Below the pieces are notes generated by a model that was not told the origin of the DNA, searched no databases, and worked only from the letters and a program-made list of their open reading frames with translations. Positions 37,801-48,490 of a stretch of 64,000 nt of DNA are shown piece by piece (position 1 is the stretch's first letter; the number at the start of each line of letters is the position of its first letter). A program made the translations under genes and the position numbers. Origin of the DNA: Pyrrhosoma nymphula (taxonomy: Eukaryota; Arthropoda; Insecta; Odonata; Coenagrionidae); NCBI GenBank assembly GCA_963573305.1, contig OY754338.1, positions 19,094,192-19,158,191 on the forward strand, written 5' to 3'.

Positions 37801-39708
37801 TAGGTAGGAGTTTATTGGGTTGGCGTTGATGAAAAGGATTGGATGAGCATTCCAGATGTCAGTGAAGGGGGTCTATCTGTTTAATAGCTGCATACAGCTT
37901 TTATCGACATTAATTCGCCCGAACATTGGTTAACTGCAACTCTCCAACCTTCGTGTTCAATGTGAACTCAAGCACATCCGATTTCCTACAAACATCCCTC
38001 ATGATGCATTTCTCCTCCTTCAGTCTTTCTCGCAGAGCATTCCCTTACATTCCGCCATTTATTCCATTTCTAACGACTGTATTGTCTATTCTAAGTTGCC
38101 CTTCCTTGGCAGTTTCATTTTTTAAATGGTGCTCCATACATTTCTTTCCTCTTCTACTCTCATAGATACATACACTGGCATCTGTTATTTTATTCTGCTG
38201 CAGAAGATTGATTTAATGGATCAAGTAAAGACACAAGAACGTCTTGTATTTAGTACTATGTAATCAGCAACACTATAACAACGGTTTTGAGTGGATAGAC
38301 TCATGGAATATAAATGGCATTAATAGTGTGCTTTGCATTCCAACCTAGCTATCGTTGGACTGTATAAGACAATTACTTGGAAGAATTCTGGAATAATAAA
38401 AATGATATATTAATTATCTCGCAGTAGGTAACAGTAGGCTTTGCTTTGGGCCACTACCGCCAAAATTCATTCAGTTAATCCTATCATTAGGAAACTAACA
38501 AGCATGAAATATAAAGTTTCTCAGGCTACTTCCTACGCTGCTCATGGAGGAAATAATGTTAAGTTGAGGTTAAAAAATAGAAAGAGTGAAGACTTCTCAT
38601 CGGTCGGTTTGCACTCCTCTTCCCTTCCCACTTGCCTCCCAGATCGTCTCCTCGTCTCAAAGGCCACTCGGCCGCCGCCCCACGGCTGGTTTCCTGGAGA
38701 CTCTACGAAGTGGGTGGGGGTGGGACAAGGTGGCAATTTAGGTGGTGAGAGGAGTGTAAGGGGTGGAAGAAAAGATGGAGGTGGAAAGGATAGACTCAGG
38801 CGAGGGGGTGACACTTGCGGGGAAAATCAGACATGATCCGTGGAGTTCTGAAACCTTCTGTGCAATAATGCATGGTAAAGCTGTAACAAATTCACGCGCC
38901 ATTACGCTGGATAAAAATATACTAACTAACATTAGTAGTTAACTGTTATGAATACATAACAATTAGCCTATATCTGGTTTAAATATAGTCATAAATTATA
39001 TTGATTCATTTCAATTATTGATGCTAAATATCCCATGCATTAAGTAACTTTTTCATTCCCGATGAAATTTAATGACGAGGATAAGGTGATGCCGAGATAG
39101 TTTGTGCTGCCTTCATAATTTCACTGTGGGACTTGTGATGTGGTTAACTGTATAAAATTTCAAGATGACGGTATAGTTCTAATTCCATGCAGTATCCGGC
39201 CTCATCTATTGAAGCATATCTCAATAGTACGCAAGCAGTTCTCTTTCTAACTCAGAGAGAGAGAGAGAGAGAGCAATGAAACATCTTGTTTTTTATTTCA
39301 GGCAAAGTATTCCCTCGAAAAGCAAAGCACTCCCATCTTGTGACATGTGAAACTCAGAGAAGAAATCTCAAGGGTCTTAAATTTTAGGTGAACTGACCAA
39401 CAAAACCACATAATTCATAAATCCTCTCTTGTGTCTCATGTTCAGTGCAACTGTTGCATAAGGAACCGAGAAATACTGCTGCCGAGCGTGTACACAGGCA
39501 ACTAACCTGCGGGAAAGCTGAGTATCTGTGAAATTGCTGGATACGGCGCAGGGAAAATGTTGCAAACTAAATTAATATGGTATAATAAATAGCAATAGTA
39601 CTTTCCTTGAGTGGCGTTACATTTCATTCCTTATTTCTGATTGACAGTTGTACAAAAACTCTAAATAAAAACAATTTAGTATCCTATAATACAAGAGTAT
39701 CGCATTTC
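31873..39708. other. non-coding sequence with three GC-rich islands and purine microsatellites
   Basis: Islands lie at about 33040-34150, 35560-35960 and 38590-38830. A GAGAGG purine tract is at 33477-33514, inside a longer purine-rich stretch to about 33760. An (AG)n run is at 39253-39273. Overlapping frames on both strands in the islands have no domains. No gene is supported. Confidence 0.45.
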
Positions 39709-39923
39709 TGTGGTATAACGATTTATCTGTAAAACTTTTACAAACCACAGAAAAATATTCACTCTCATACAAACATGACCCGGGTTTCGGCGCTGAGCAC
39801 CATCATCAGGTGATGATTGTGCTCAGCTCCGAAACCCGGGTCGTGTTTCTATGAGAGTGCATATTTTTCTGTGGTTTGTAAAAGTTTTACAGATAAATCG
39901 TTTTACATAATGGAATACCACAA
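39709..39923. repeat. foldback element, arms about 95 bp
   Basis: The left arm, 39709-39810, is inverted in 39811-39923. Through the inner 92 bp I count about five mismatches. The outer TGTGGTAT pairs with ATACCACA only after a 14-base insertion on the right. Each arm carries GAAACCCGGGTC, on the minus strand in the left arm and on the plus strand in the right. The spacer is essentially zero. Confidence 0.85.
39778..39809 (-). ncRNA. hammerhead-ribozyme-like motif
   Basis: On the minus strand: CTGATGA (rc of 39803-39809), stem II GGTGC-TCA-GCGCC, GAAA, and ACCCGGGT followed by C. All the core bases CUGAUGA, GAAA and UH are present, which is the best-preserved core in the window. Stem I pairing past the cleavage site is poor in this orientation; the opposite arm has a 3-bp CAC/GTG possibility but a damaged CTGATGA box. 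Stem III would be one or two base pairs alone, or six to eight if two RNAs pair. Confidence 0.4.
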
Positions 39924-42900
39924 AGTTAGCAGTGAGATTATTTTATTCATTTCTGTGGTGGCTAAAGCATTGTCTTTTCATACCAATGGCCCGTGCTTGA
40001 ATGTAGGCCGTGGCGGATATTCTTTTTAATTGGAAACATGATTGATGGCTATATGGAGAGCAATTCAAGGATGCTTCGTAGACACCTTTCGTTAAGGGTA
40101 GCATAATGCCGACGCTGGGTTTTTCTCTACCCTTCCTCCTCTCTCCATAAAGTTCACACTCCAAAACCAACCTACCCAAATATTCTAAATGGTGAAAATA
40201 ACCTAAACTGTTGGTCGCATCCGTCAAATAACCTTCCGAAAAACCATTCTACAATCAGAGTCACAGACAATTGAGTAAGATAAATTCTGCGACTCCTGTT
40301 TCACACGATAAATCAATTCAGAAAAGGCTGGCGAGTAGGACAAGTGGCACGCATATTCACCAAACAGTCCAAAATCCTGTATTAGAGTCTGAGAGAGATG
40401 TTTCAGTGCAAGCCATATTCTGTGGACATTAGTCCTACTTGACGACCATGAGAAATGTGATATTTTGTTAAAATGTTAATAAAACAGTTATTTTAGTACC
40501 TTAAATTCAACTTTTGAGCAGGCCATTGGATGAATTACCTATCACACATTTATAATGATACTTTTCATAAAAATAACCTGCATGAAATTTACCGTTGAGT
40601 AAACCTTAAAATCTCCAAACACGGCATTGAAAAGTTGTTTTGCAACTGCATATCAAGATGCCATCCGCTACCTTCAACTAAAAATCCTTCGTTCCATCCT
40701 CATTAGGTAGCAGTGAAAATAAATAATCTGTTACAGCAACTAATGGATATTCATATGGGAAGGTATCTAAAGTTTATTACCAGCGTACGGAAACCACACA
40801 TTAGCGAGCGAAGTTATAAGTGCAAATCAAGAGCGACCGGATGTAAACTTGCGGCCATTTTGCACCCGGAAAGCGCAAGTGAATGACGTTCAATTCACAA
40901 GTCTTCAAAACGAGAGTGGGACGAGATGGTTCAAACCAGACTCTATGCCAGTAAACCTCTTTCGAGGGGAATCACACCGGGTCTAAAAGTTATACGATTG
41001 GTTTGGTCACACCTGATGAAAAGCTTTTGATCACTTTATGGGTGCAATCTAAGGACTAACAGGATTATGGAGTCGGGCTATTAAATTTATACCTGGCCCG
41101 GGGCCTTCGCAACTTAAAGGAGGGTGGAGAAATCCAATCTAAATGAAGAGGTTTCAGAATGTGGTCCAAAGACGCTTAGAAATTAGTAGAAGGCGATGAT
41201 ATATGTACATTATAACAGAGAAAGCTAAATAATCAACTACCTTTCAGATAAAATGAGATCTAGCGGACCCTATTATGCTGTCTCGGATTAAATCAAGCAT
41301 TGATCGCCAATAACATAGACGTGGATGCAATACAAGTAATTGCAATGAAGAAATTAGATGCAAAGGATGAATGTTAGAGGCCACAAATTCAAAGATTGCC
41401 CGCTGAATCCTACTTAGGACAGGAGAATTTAATAATATGTACTTGTTTACTTTAGCTGAGTTTGGACAGAAGGTAAGTGGGGTAAAGCTAGGAATGCGTG
41501 AGATACGAAAGAATGCAGAGTGAATTCTTCAATAATTGACATAAAAAAGGAGCGCGCTTTGTTGATTTCGTAATTTTGAGAGAATGGGAGGAAGTTAAAG
41601 AGAGAAACAGATTTATAATAGAGGAGTATATGGCGTGAGAGTATGGGATCGAACGAGAAAGTCGAGAGTGAATGTGATGAAGGAGAGACTGAAGAGGAGA
41701 AATATTAGGAGTCTTCATATCAAGAAAGGGTGTATGAAGTAATGCATGAATGTAACTGAAGCAAAGGGGTACACAGGTTTAGGGCATTCTTATCATAAAC
41801 TATTAAAACAGAGCCAGTTTTCTGGGCCCGACATCAGCTCTTATAAATCCTAAAGTAGATATCAGCGATGATGTGCCTTCTCCCAGTGATTACCGCCAAG
41901 TTCAGCCTATACCATTGGCATGAGTGCTTCCCAGTGATAGCCAAATAACTATTTGCTGAGACATTTTTCCGGAGATGTATTTATATCTATACCTTCTAAT
42001 TTTGTTTGTTTTACTCTCTTTTTTGTTATCGTTTCAAAGATCAATTTATTTTTTACATTATTTATTTATTTATTCTGGTGGACTGAAGGTTTTTGCAAGT
42101 TTCCCGCCGGAAAATTCTGGGTCTTCTCCCGCAGGTAGAATACTTATACACCATATCCAGTGACTGTGCATCTCGCCTTGAGGCGGCATAAATATCTGTA
42201 GCGAGGGCCGCATTTACTGCTGTGTACTCCTTTTCCTGTAATTGTTCGTTATTTCTATAAGTTTCTCCTTCCTTTCCTTGAATTTCTAAATGCGGAAATA
42301 AACACTTTTTGTCTCGTTTTCGGATGAAGACGCTTTCCGATATGTGTCCGACAAGCGCAGGAGAGAGGAGAGATGGAAGAAGTGAGTGGCGGGTGGAGGG
42401 CGAGAGGAAAAATTTGCACGCGTCACTTCCTGTTCCCAGGCGACGGCCGCCTTGGGGGAAGGGCTGTAGGGGAGGCGATGAGATGGCCCTTGAAAGGTCC
42501 CGGCCCCTTCCCCCTCCCGCCCCTTCCATGTCCTTCAAGGGAACGCGGGATTCCACGCTGGTCAACAAACCGGCCACGCTCCGTCACTGTAAGTCATCAT
42601 ACTTTCTCCCTGCCTCTCACCACAACACAACACTCCAAGCCTTCCAAGACACGACGAGATATCTCGTGCCAAAGTGAGAATCAAGTCCTATTTACAAGAC
42701 ACTTATTGCAGTTGATAAATTACATTTAAATGTGTAGTTGGAGTGACGGCTTCCGCAGAGGCTTGAAGACTGAATCCCATGCTTTCAGGTTCATCAGCAT
42801 TAAGACGACATCTTAACACTGCGTTAGCATAAAGTCATCAAAAAGCTGACGCACGTATTTGAACGCACGCAGTATATTCAAATGTATTTGTAGCATCATA

Positions 42901-42990
42901 TTTTTTAAACTTAGTTTTCCTAAGAGAAAGGATAAACTAATTCAAATATGCGAATTACATTAGAACAGCTGTTTTGGTAAATCTGATATA
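39924..42990. other. non-coding sequence with a GC-rich island near 42300-42670
   Basis: Mostly AT-rich. Frames in the island are open on both strands without domains. Confidence 0.5.
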
Positions 42991-43340
42991 GTCTCAATAT
43001 GTATTCTAATTTCCTGAAAAACAATTAAACAATAATGCTTAAAACACTCCTCTCCAAACACCTATTTGGAGTCTTGCAGTTGAGAACTTAGGTGCAGATT
43101 ATAAAATCAAGCGAGAAGAATGGGAAGAAGAGACCTATGAATTTAAACGTGGCTTATGTAAAATAGTCTCAATCTGTAATCTAATTTCCTGCAAAACTAT
43201 TAAACAATAATACATACTAAAAACACTCCTCTCCAAAAACCCATTCGGAGTCTCGAAGTGCAGGACATAGGTGCAGATTATTAAACCAAGTGAGATGGAT
43301 TGGAAAAAAATACCTATGAATTACAACGTGAAAGGCTTGG
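42991..43340. repeat. diverged tandem duplication, unit about 175 bp, two copies
   Basis: GTCTCAATATGTATTCTAAT at 42991 matches GTCTCAATCTGTAATCTAAT at 43166. The similarity continues through AACACTCCTCTCCAAA, ATAGGTGCAGATTAT-like words and ACCTATGAATT to the end of each copy. There are many substitutions and a few small indels, so the duplication is old. No frame is preserved between copies, arguing against coding. Confidence 0.8.
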
Positions 43341-44180
43341 TGATAGAATTAGTATTCCGTTAGTTGCTGATCTTTCAAACAAAGTTATATAAAAAATCAT
43401 TAAAATATTCTATTCTAATGAAATAATCAGAGCTAATCTAATTTATACACGCTAATATCTCTTAAGAGAGCTCGAGAACAACTCATGCTCTAGCATTGAA
43501 TTTTATTAATCTGCGTTAAATAACAATAACACTAGTAAGCATTTATAAGAAATAAGCAGCGATAAATTAAATACTAAAATCATGTAAATCCAAATGTCAA
43601 GGGGTTAGGTATGACAGCTTCAATAGCGGTCAACTGTTATCGTTCACTGAACGTGCAAACACAGCTGAGATTAGAGTTGGGGCATGGAACGGACTTGATC
43701 GATAGTTGATGGCCTAGCATAAGATGACTATTAGAAGAATTGAAGGATCTATCATGTCAAATGGATTAAACGGGAGGAACCCATTGATTTCGCTCTCAAG
43801 GTCAATGAATACAGCGTTTCCACAAAGTTTGTAGACAAGATTCATACATTCGATCTCCCTCTTAGCGCCCTAAAGGGATATTGCGGTATGGATACGCATG
43901 ATATATTCAATCACACTCTTTGGATTATGATATTTGTATAAGTGACTCATTTGACTGTAATACAGTCAGCTAGTAAGAATGGCTATTGCGCGTAAATTGT
44001 ACATAATACTATGAGGGTAACAATAAATACAGGACTAGGTAGAACCTACTTGACAGTAACTTCAGCTTTCAAGGATCTGCGAAGCTGGCCGCGCAATAAT
44101 TTTAACGGTGTCACCCGCTAATGGTCACACAACTTCAGCCTTAAGATGAGTACAAGCTCCTGTAACAGACTATATGCAAC
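43341..44180. other. AT-rich non-coding sequence
   Basis: Nothing recognised. Confidence 0.5.
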
Positions 44181-44256
44181 TTAAACATAATGAAATCACT
44201 TGTCTATTTTCACACTGTTTTGTGTGGAAATAGACAAGTGATTTCATTATGTTTAA
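44181..44256. repeat. near-perfect hairpin, 35-bp arms and 6-base loop
   Basis: TTAAACATAATGAAATCACT... at 44181-44215 is inverted at 44222-44256 with one mismatch. The arms have no hammerhead-like boxes. TATATGCAACTT occurs just outside the left arm (about 44171) and again at about 44301. The stem is more perfect than a normal insect pre-miRNA, so a foldback or template-switch origin is more likely. Confidence 0.85.
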
Positions 44257-46332
44257 TATCAAAGATTTCCACCGAATTACGCCGGAAACTGTATCTTTTA
44301 TATATGCAACTTTTTGCATTAGTAATGATGAAGTGAATTTAAATGGAGGCATTGAAATGTGAAGAAACATGTTTTGAATAATACACGTGGAAAAGCGTCG
44401 TGTTTGACCAAAGCAAAAGGCTATTCAAGGTATTTGATTCGGAATGGGTGTCATGAAAAAATAAATGCATTAATAATAAGCTCCATGCCATTATGAACAT
44501 TTAATAAACTGGGATTAATTGGAATTGAAGTAAAAACCGATTATGAGCAGGATGTAATTTGTCGAAGCTAGCCTGTAGTGGATATAAAATATCATTTAAT
44601 AAGCAAAAACATTTTTATTATTCCAAGAGGTACTCCCGGTTTAATTATATTTGTCAAACTAACACCAAATAAATATTCAAAGAGGATACATTTGAGGCAA
44701 ACAGCATAAAACGTACACAAAGTACACGGTAAATATAGCAGCCTAGTCGACAATCCTTTCCCACGAGCGATTCTAGAGAGGAAAATTCTTGGCCACGTCA
44801 AGCGGAGGTTTTTCACGCATTCGCAGAATTGGTTCCTACATCAAAGAGGCACTCAATTAAGAAGGTTCAGCCAAAAGTATAATTATGCACAATTTCATAG
44901 TCATGTTGGAGTGACAAAATTCAACAGTGATGCTATAATTACTCGTAAATATAGAATACATTAACTAGCCCCCCTGGCATCAAGACATTTTCTCATACAT
45001 GTATTCATATTTCAACATTTTTTATCCAAAAACCACTGGGACCAATCAGTCACGAAATAAAGACTCAAAAGAATCATTATAAATGAATACTTATATAGGC
45101 TAATATTTCCTCATAAGATTTATGTGATGCCATTATCTTAAAGTATTTAGATGTAATTGAATAAAGTGACTCCAGAAACTGTGATCCCTGAATTTAGAGA
45201 AACATTTACCTCGATAATTCCTCCTCCTTCTTTTACCACTTTGTTAAACGGAAATAATCCCTCGGAAAGCTCGGAAGAGGTACAGCTCGTATCACTTACA
45301 ATGCACCAACGCTGTTATTAGCAAGCTATGTAGGTCAACATTTAATCGCTTCTCTCGGGATATTTTCGGAGCATTCCTGTCGTTAACTCCCTAATTACGG
45401 TCCTCGCCTCGAGAGTTTTCTAGTTCCACTCTTCCGCGAGCGGAAAGAGTTAAGTTATTCATACTCCGAGGAAAGAGCGATAACAAAGTGCCTGCAGCAA
45501 CAACGCAGAGTATTCTTGGGAGGTATTCTTCCTTCACGCGATTTCAAACGGCAAATGATGCGAGATAATTTAAACCCTGAGTTCATACCAAACCGAAGGC
45601 GGAATTAACAAATGAGTAACGGCGCTGCGATTTAGCACTTCCCACCGAGCAGCAGGGTCGGTGCAAGGGGCGGCCCCTTGCTCACGAAAGGCGCTTTTGC
45701 AGCGGCGCACCAAGGATGCTGCTTCCTCATTTATCCCTGCCCGCTCGCGCGAATCCTTACATCAGGGTGCACAGAAAGATGACCGCGATAAGGCAGGGAA
45801 TCCTTTAAACACAACACACGGCTTGTCTCGGGCTATTGACCCGCCCTGCCCTCTTTTATGCTCTCGTAAACACCTTCCCAAGATATATAATGCTCGGTCG
45901 TTTCAAAAGGCATCCATTTTGCGTCCGCCAAGTCTATACGAAAGACAAAAAGTATGAGAAACCCGGTCTGAAAATTTCGCTTTTGATACCGACTCGATCT
46001 TTTTCGCTTAAAACGCAGGTATTGGTGCTTTTGAAAACCATTTCGTCTTCACTTCGATTTCTCTGAGATAAAATCTAGGAATTTCAATTAAATCTAAACT
46101 AGAATTCAGCAAGGAAAAATATGCGTTCATACTCCCCATTTTCACGAATCACGTTGAAATGCTTTCGTGTCTAATTTGTTACAGCCTAAACTTGTGAACG
46201 TCAGAAAACAATGGATAACTGGAATTTGATGAGCATGAAATCGACTACATTATTATTTTTTTAATAATTCCTGAAACTGATTCATTATATATATATATAT
46301 ACACGAAACGAAAATTTCGCCAATAGGCCACA
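44257..46332. other. non-coding sequence with a GC-richer block near 45230-46000
   Basis: A 9-bp GC-rich hairpin with a one-base centre (GCAAGGGGC, 45663-45681) lies in the block. An (AT)n run is at about 46286-46301. Nothing else recognised. Confidence 0.5.
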
Positions 46333-46550
46333 ATATAATAAAAACACTTGACAGGGGGTGGGGAAAGAAAAGTAAAAAGAGAGAGAGGACTCACTGGGAC
46401 GTTTCGGGCATGTAGGCCCTTCTTCAGCTGTAGACAATTGAGAAACTTCTCAATTTTCTACAGCTGAAGAAGGGCCTACATGCCCGAAACGTCCCAGTAA
46501 GTCCTCTCTCTCTTTTTACTTTTCTTTCCCCACCCCCTGTCAAGTGTTTT

Positions 46551-46558
<8 letters not shown>
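46333..46558. repeat. 226-bp foldback element, arms 113 bp
   Basis: The arms differ at about two positions plus the two central bases around 46445/46446. Each arm has a purine- or pyrimidine-rich outer part (GGGGTGGGGAAAGAAAAG and its complement) and the inner box GCCCGAAACGTCCCAGT. It is flanked directly by (AT)n repeats on the right, and less closely on the left, so it probably landed in a TA-rich microsatellite. Confidence 0.9.
46464..46493 (+). ncRNA. hammerhead-ribozyme-like motif
   Basis: CTGAAGA (46464-46470), stem GGGC/GCCC (46472-46475 with 46482-46485), GAAA (46486-46489), ACGT (46489-46492) then C. The same motif is present on the minus strand in the left arm. Stem III is only the self-complementary ACGT. 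Stem I pairing is weak: one base pair next to the cleavage site. Confidence 0.35.
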
Positions 46559-46606
<48 letters not shown>

Positions 46607-46626
46607 TTATTTATTTATATATATAT
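46551..46626. repeat. (AT)n / (ATTT)n microsatellite
   Basis: About 50 bases of alternating A and T, then four ATTT-type units, then a further short AT run. Confidence 0.9.
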
Positions 46627-47840
46627 ACTTTTTACGTTTTATTTTTCCAACTAAAGCAAAAAAAATCATCAATTACATAGGCTCATGGAAGTAAATTTTC
46701 TTACTTCATCGCTAGGCTGGTGTTCATTTTTAAGATTAATAAGTGAGTTTCAATTACGCCTATAGTTATTGAAATCTAATTATTGTTTTGAGACTCCTGC
46801 ATTATATCGTTTATCTCACATCAGATACAATTTGATACGGTTACAACAAGCTGCTAATTCAGCTAATATCGATTGGTACGATAACTTAGAGAAGAGAGAA
46901 AAGGAACGATGTATGAACAACAGTCATTGTGCTCTGCTTTCACGTTCTGGCTTTCTGTAACACTACCAATGTTGCCAAAAGCCAGAACGTGAAATCATCC
47001 AAGAAACTGAAAAGCAAAAATCAAAGTAGTGATTCGATTTATGGCAATTTTGAATAAACTGTGGAGAAAGTGGAGAAAGTAATGCATGGGGAGGCGGTTC
47101 CACAGTTTTCCCTCGTCGTTATATTGTGTGTTAATTTAAAGAACAAGGTTGGCATGCATACACCAGGAAAACTATGTAGAACGTTATAATGAATTAATAA
47201 AATTAATGGCGAAAAGGAGAATGGAGTGGAGAGCTGCAGCTTATTAATCTTGTGATTGATAATTGCTAATAATGATGAAGAAATACACGGCTGTACGAAT
47301 TTAACGACGAAAAATCATTATCTTGAGCAAGCATTGAGTATGGTCAAATTTTAAGTCCTTTCAGATTTCAGTCCTTTTCTCAGTAGGATTTCAGTCCAAT
47401 GCATTTTTAACTGTCATTTTGCAAATAATGGTGTATCTACCTTCACGGGGGATAATGCTCGTTAAATGCATATATAACGCTCGTTAAATTTATATTGCTA
47501 ATAATGTAGTTGAGACATTATAAATTAATAATTTACGTCTTCCAGGCATTAATCTCAATCACCTTTTATAAATATCCACACATATGATAGACATGGTATT
47601 CTAACACATTACAATATTGTTTTCAAGGAATATTGAAAGAATAAGTTCATTGCCGATAGGTATAAGAATAGTATGCATCACATTTTCCACAGAATTTCAT
47701 TAAAATAAATATATCATATTTCATGCATACGTGGTGACTATAGGATATTACACATTTGTTTAAGGTGGGATACTGGAATGAGACTTGACGACTTCCATTT
47801 CCGATATTTTCTGCAAAGTTTAGCACCATGATTTCATAGA
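46627..47840. other. AT-rich non-coding sequence
   Basis: A small direct repeat GCTCGTTAAAT occurs at about 47457 and 47479. Nothing else recognised. Confidence 0.5.
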
Positions 47841-47894
47841 TAGGTTAGAGTGGTGGGGTTGGGTCAATAGGTTAGAGTGCGGGGGTTGGGTCAA
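47841..47894. repeat. 27-bp tandem repeat, two copies
   Basis: The unit starts TAGGTTAGAGTG and ends GGGTTGGGTCAA; the two copies differ at two neighbouring positions. It lies at the edge of a GC-rich block. Confidence 0.9.
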
Positions 47895-47970
47895 ACCGTT
47901 CCCTAGAGCGCTCCGTCGGAGGTGTCACGTTTGCACATCGAAGCAACTCAATAATCCACGCCAGAAGCCC

Positions 47971-48225
47971 TTAGTCTCGTCGGTTGGCGCTCTTGCCGGC
48001 TGCAGATGGAGCCGTGGCAGCTCCCAGGATCAGATTCGACGCGGGAGGCCCGCAGAAATTATTGAAGCAAGAGGCAGCGGTGAGGTTAGGAGGAGTGTGG
48101 GTTAACCTATATTTTTCGGCGATGCACTCGTCGGGGCAGTTCGGCGAGGAAAGATCGATGCCAGGGGTGGCCAACCAGCCGCAAAGCGCGTTCTCAGCGT
48201 CACTGATACCTGCCTCCACACACAT
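47971..48225 (-). CDS. small cysteine-containing ORF in a GC-rich block, unrecognised
   Basis: An 84-codon frame on the minus strand directly follows an in-frame TAA. It has six cysteines: near the start, at about residue 15, in SPNCPDECIAE and in ASCFNNFCGPP. Codons are GC-ending more often than the AT-rich surroundings predict. No signal peptide and no family were recognised. The plus strand is also open here for 168 codons, so chance in a GC-rich block is quite possible. If the TATA/Inr pair at 48202-48230 is real, the ATG would lie upstream of the transcript start, and this frame would need another start or be non-coding. Confidence 0.2.
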   Translation of the reverse strand: MCVEAGISDAENALCGWLATPGIDLSSPNCPDECIAEKYRLTHTPPNLTAASCFNNFCGPPASNLILGAATAPSAAGKSANRRD

Positions 48226-48230
48226 TTATA
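48202..48230 (-). promoter_or_regulatory. possible core promoter, TATA plus Inr
   Basis: On the minus strand TATAAAT (rc of 48224-48230) is followed by TCAGT (rc of 48202-48206), the arthropod initiator core. The A of TCAGT is 26 bases from the first T, a little short of the usual 30-31. The sequence downstream is GC-rich. This is a motif call only. Confidence 0.3.
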
Positions 48231-48490
48231 TCCGCCAACCGACGGAACGTGACTCTCCGCCAAACCGCGGCTGCACCCACTCTGACCTTGCGATATTTTC
48301 CAGTCCAGAAACTTTTGGGACGAAAATTTTGAAACCGAGCGACTCGGGATGGATTCGAGCGCCTGAACTAGACTTCCTTCTCGGAATTCCAGTACACAGG
48401 GAAGGAGAATTGGATGAAGGCACTCAAGTCAACTCCTTGTTTCACATTTCAGATGGTCAGATTTCTATGTTACCCGTGATTTCAGTGTAA

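Noticed and set aside
41011..41045. CCTGATGA followed by AAAGCTTT as another hammerhead copy
   Set aside because: The hairpin is followed by TGATC instead of GAAA, and there is no palindrome-C.
42062..42729. 171-codon minus frame and two plus frames
   Set aside because: They overlap across a GC-rich island, with no domain or conserved motif seen.
47984..48490. 168-codon plus-strand frame
   Set aside because: It has an ordinary mix but no recognised domain, and the opposite strand is equally open. It ends in AT-rich DNA without a splice or polyadenylation signal that I can support.
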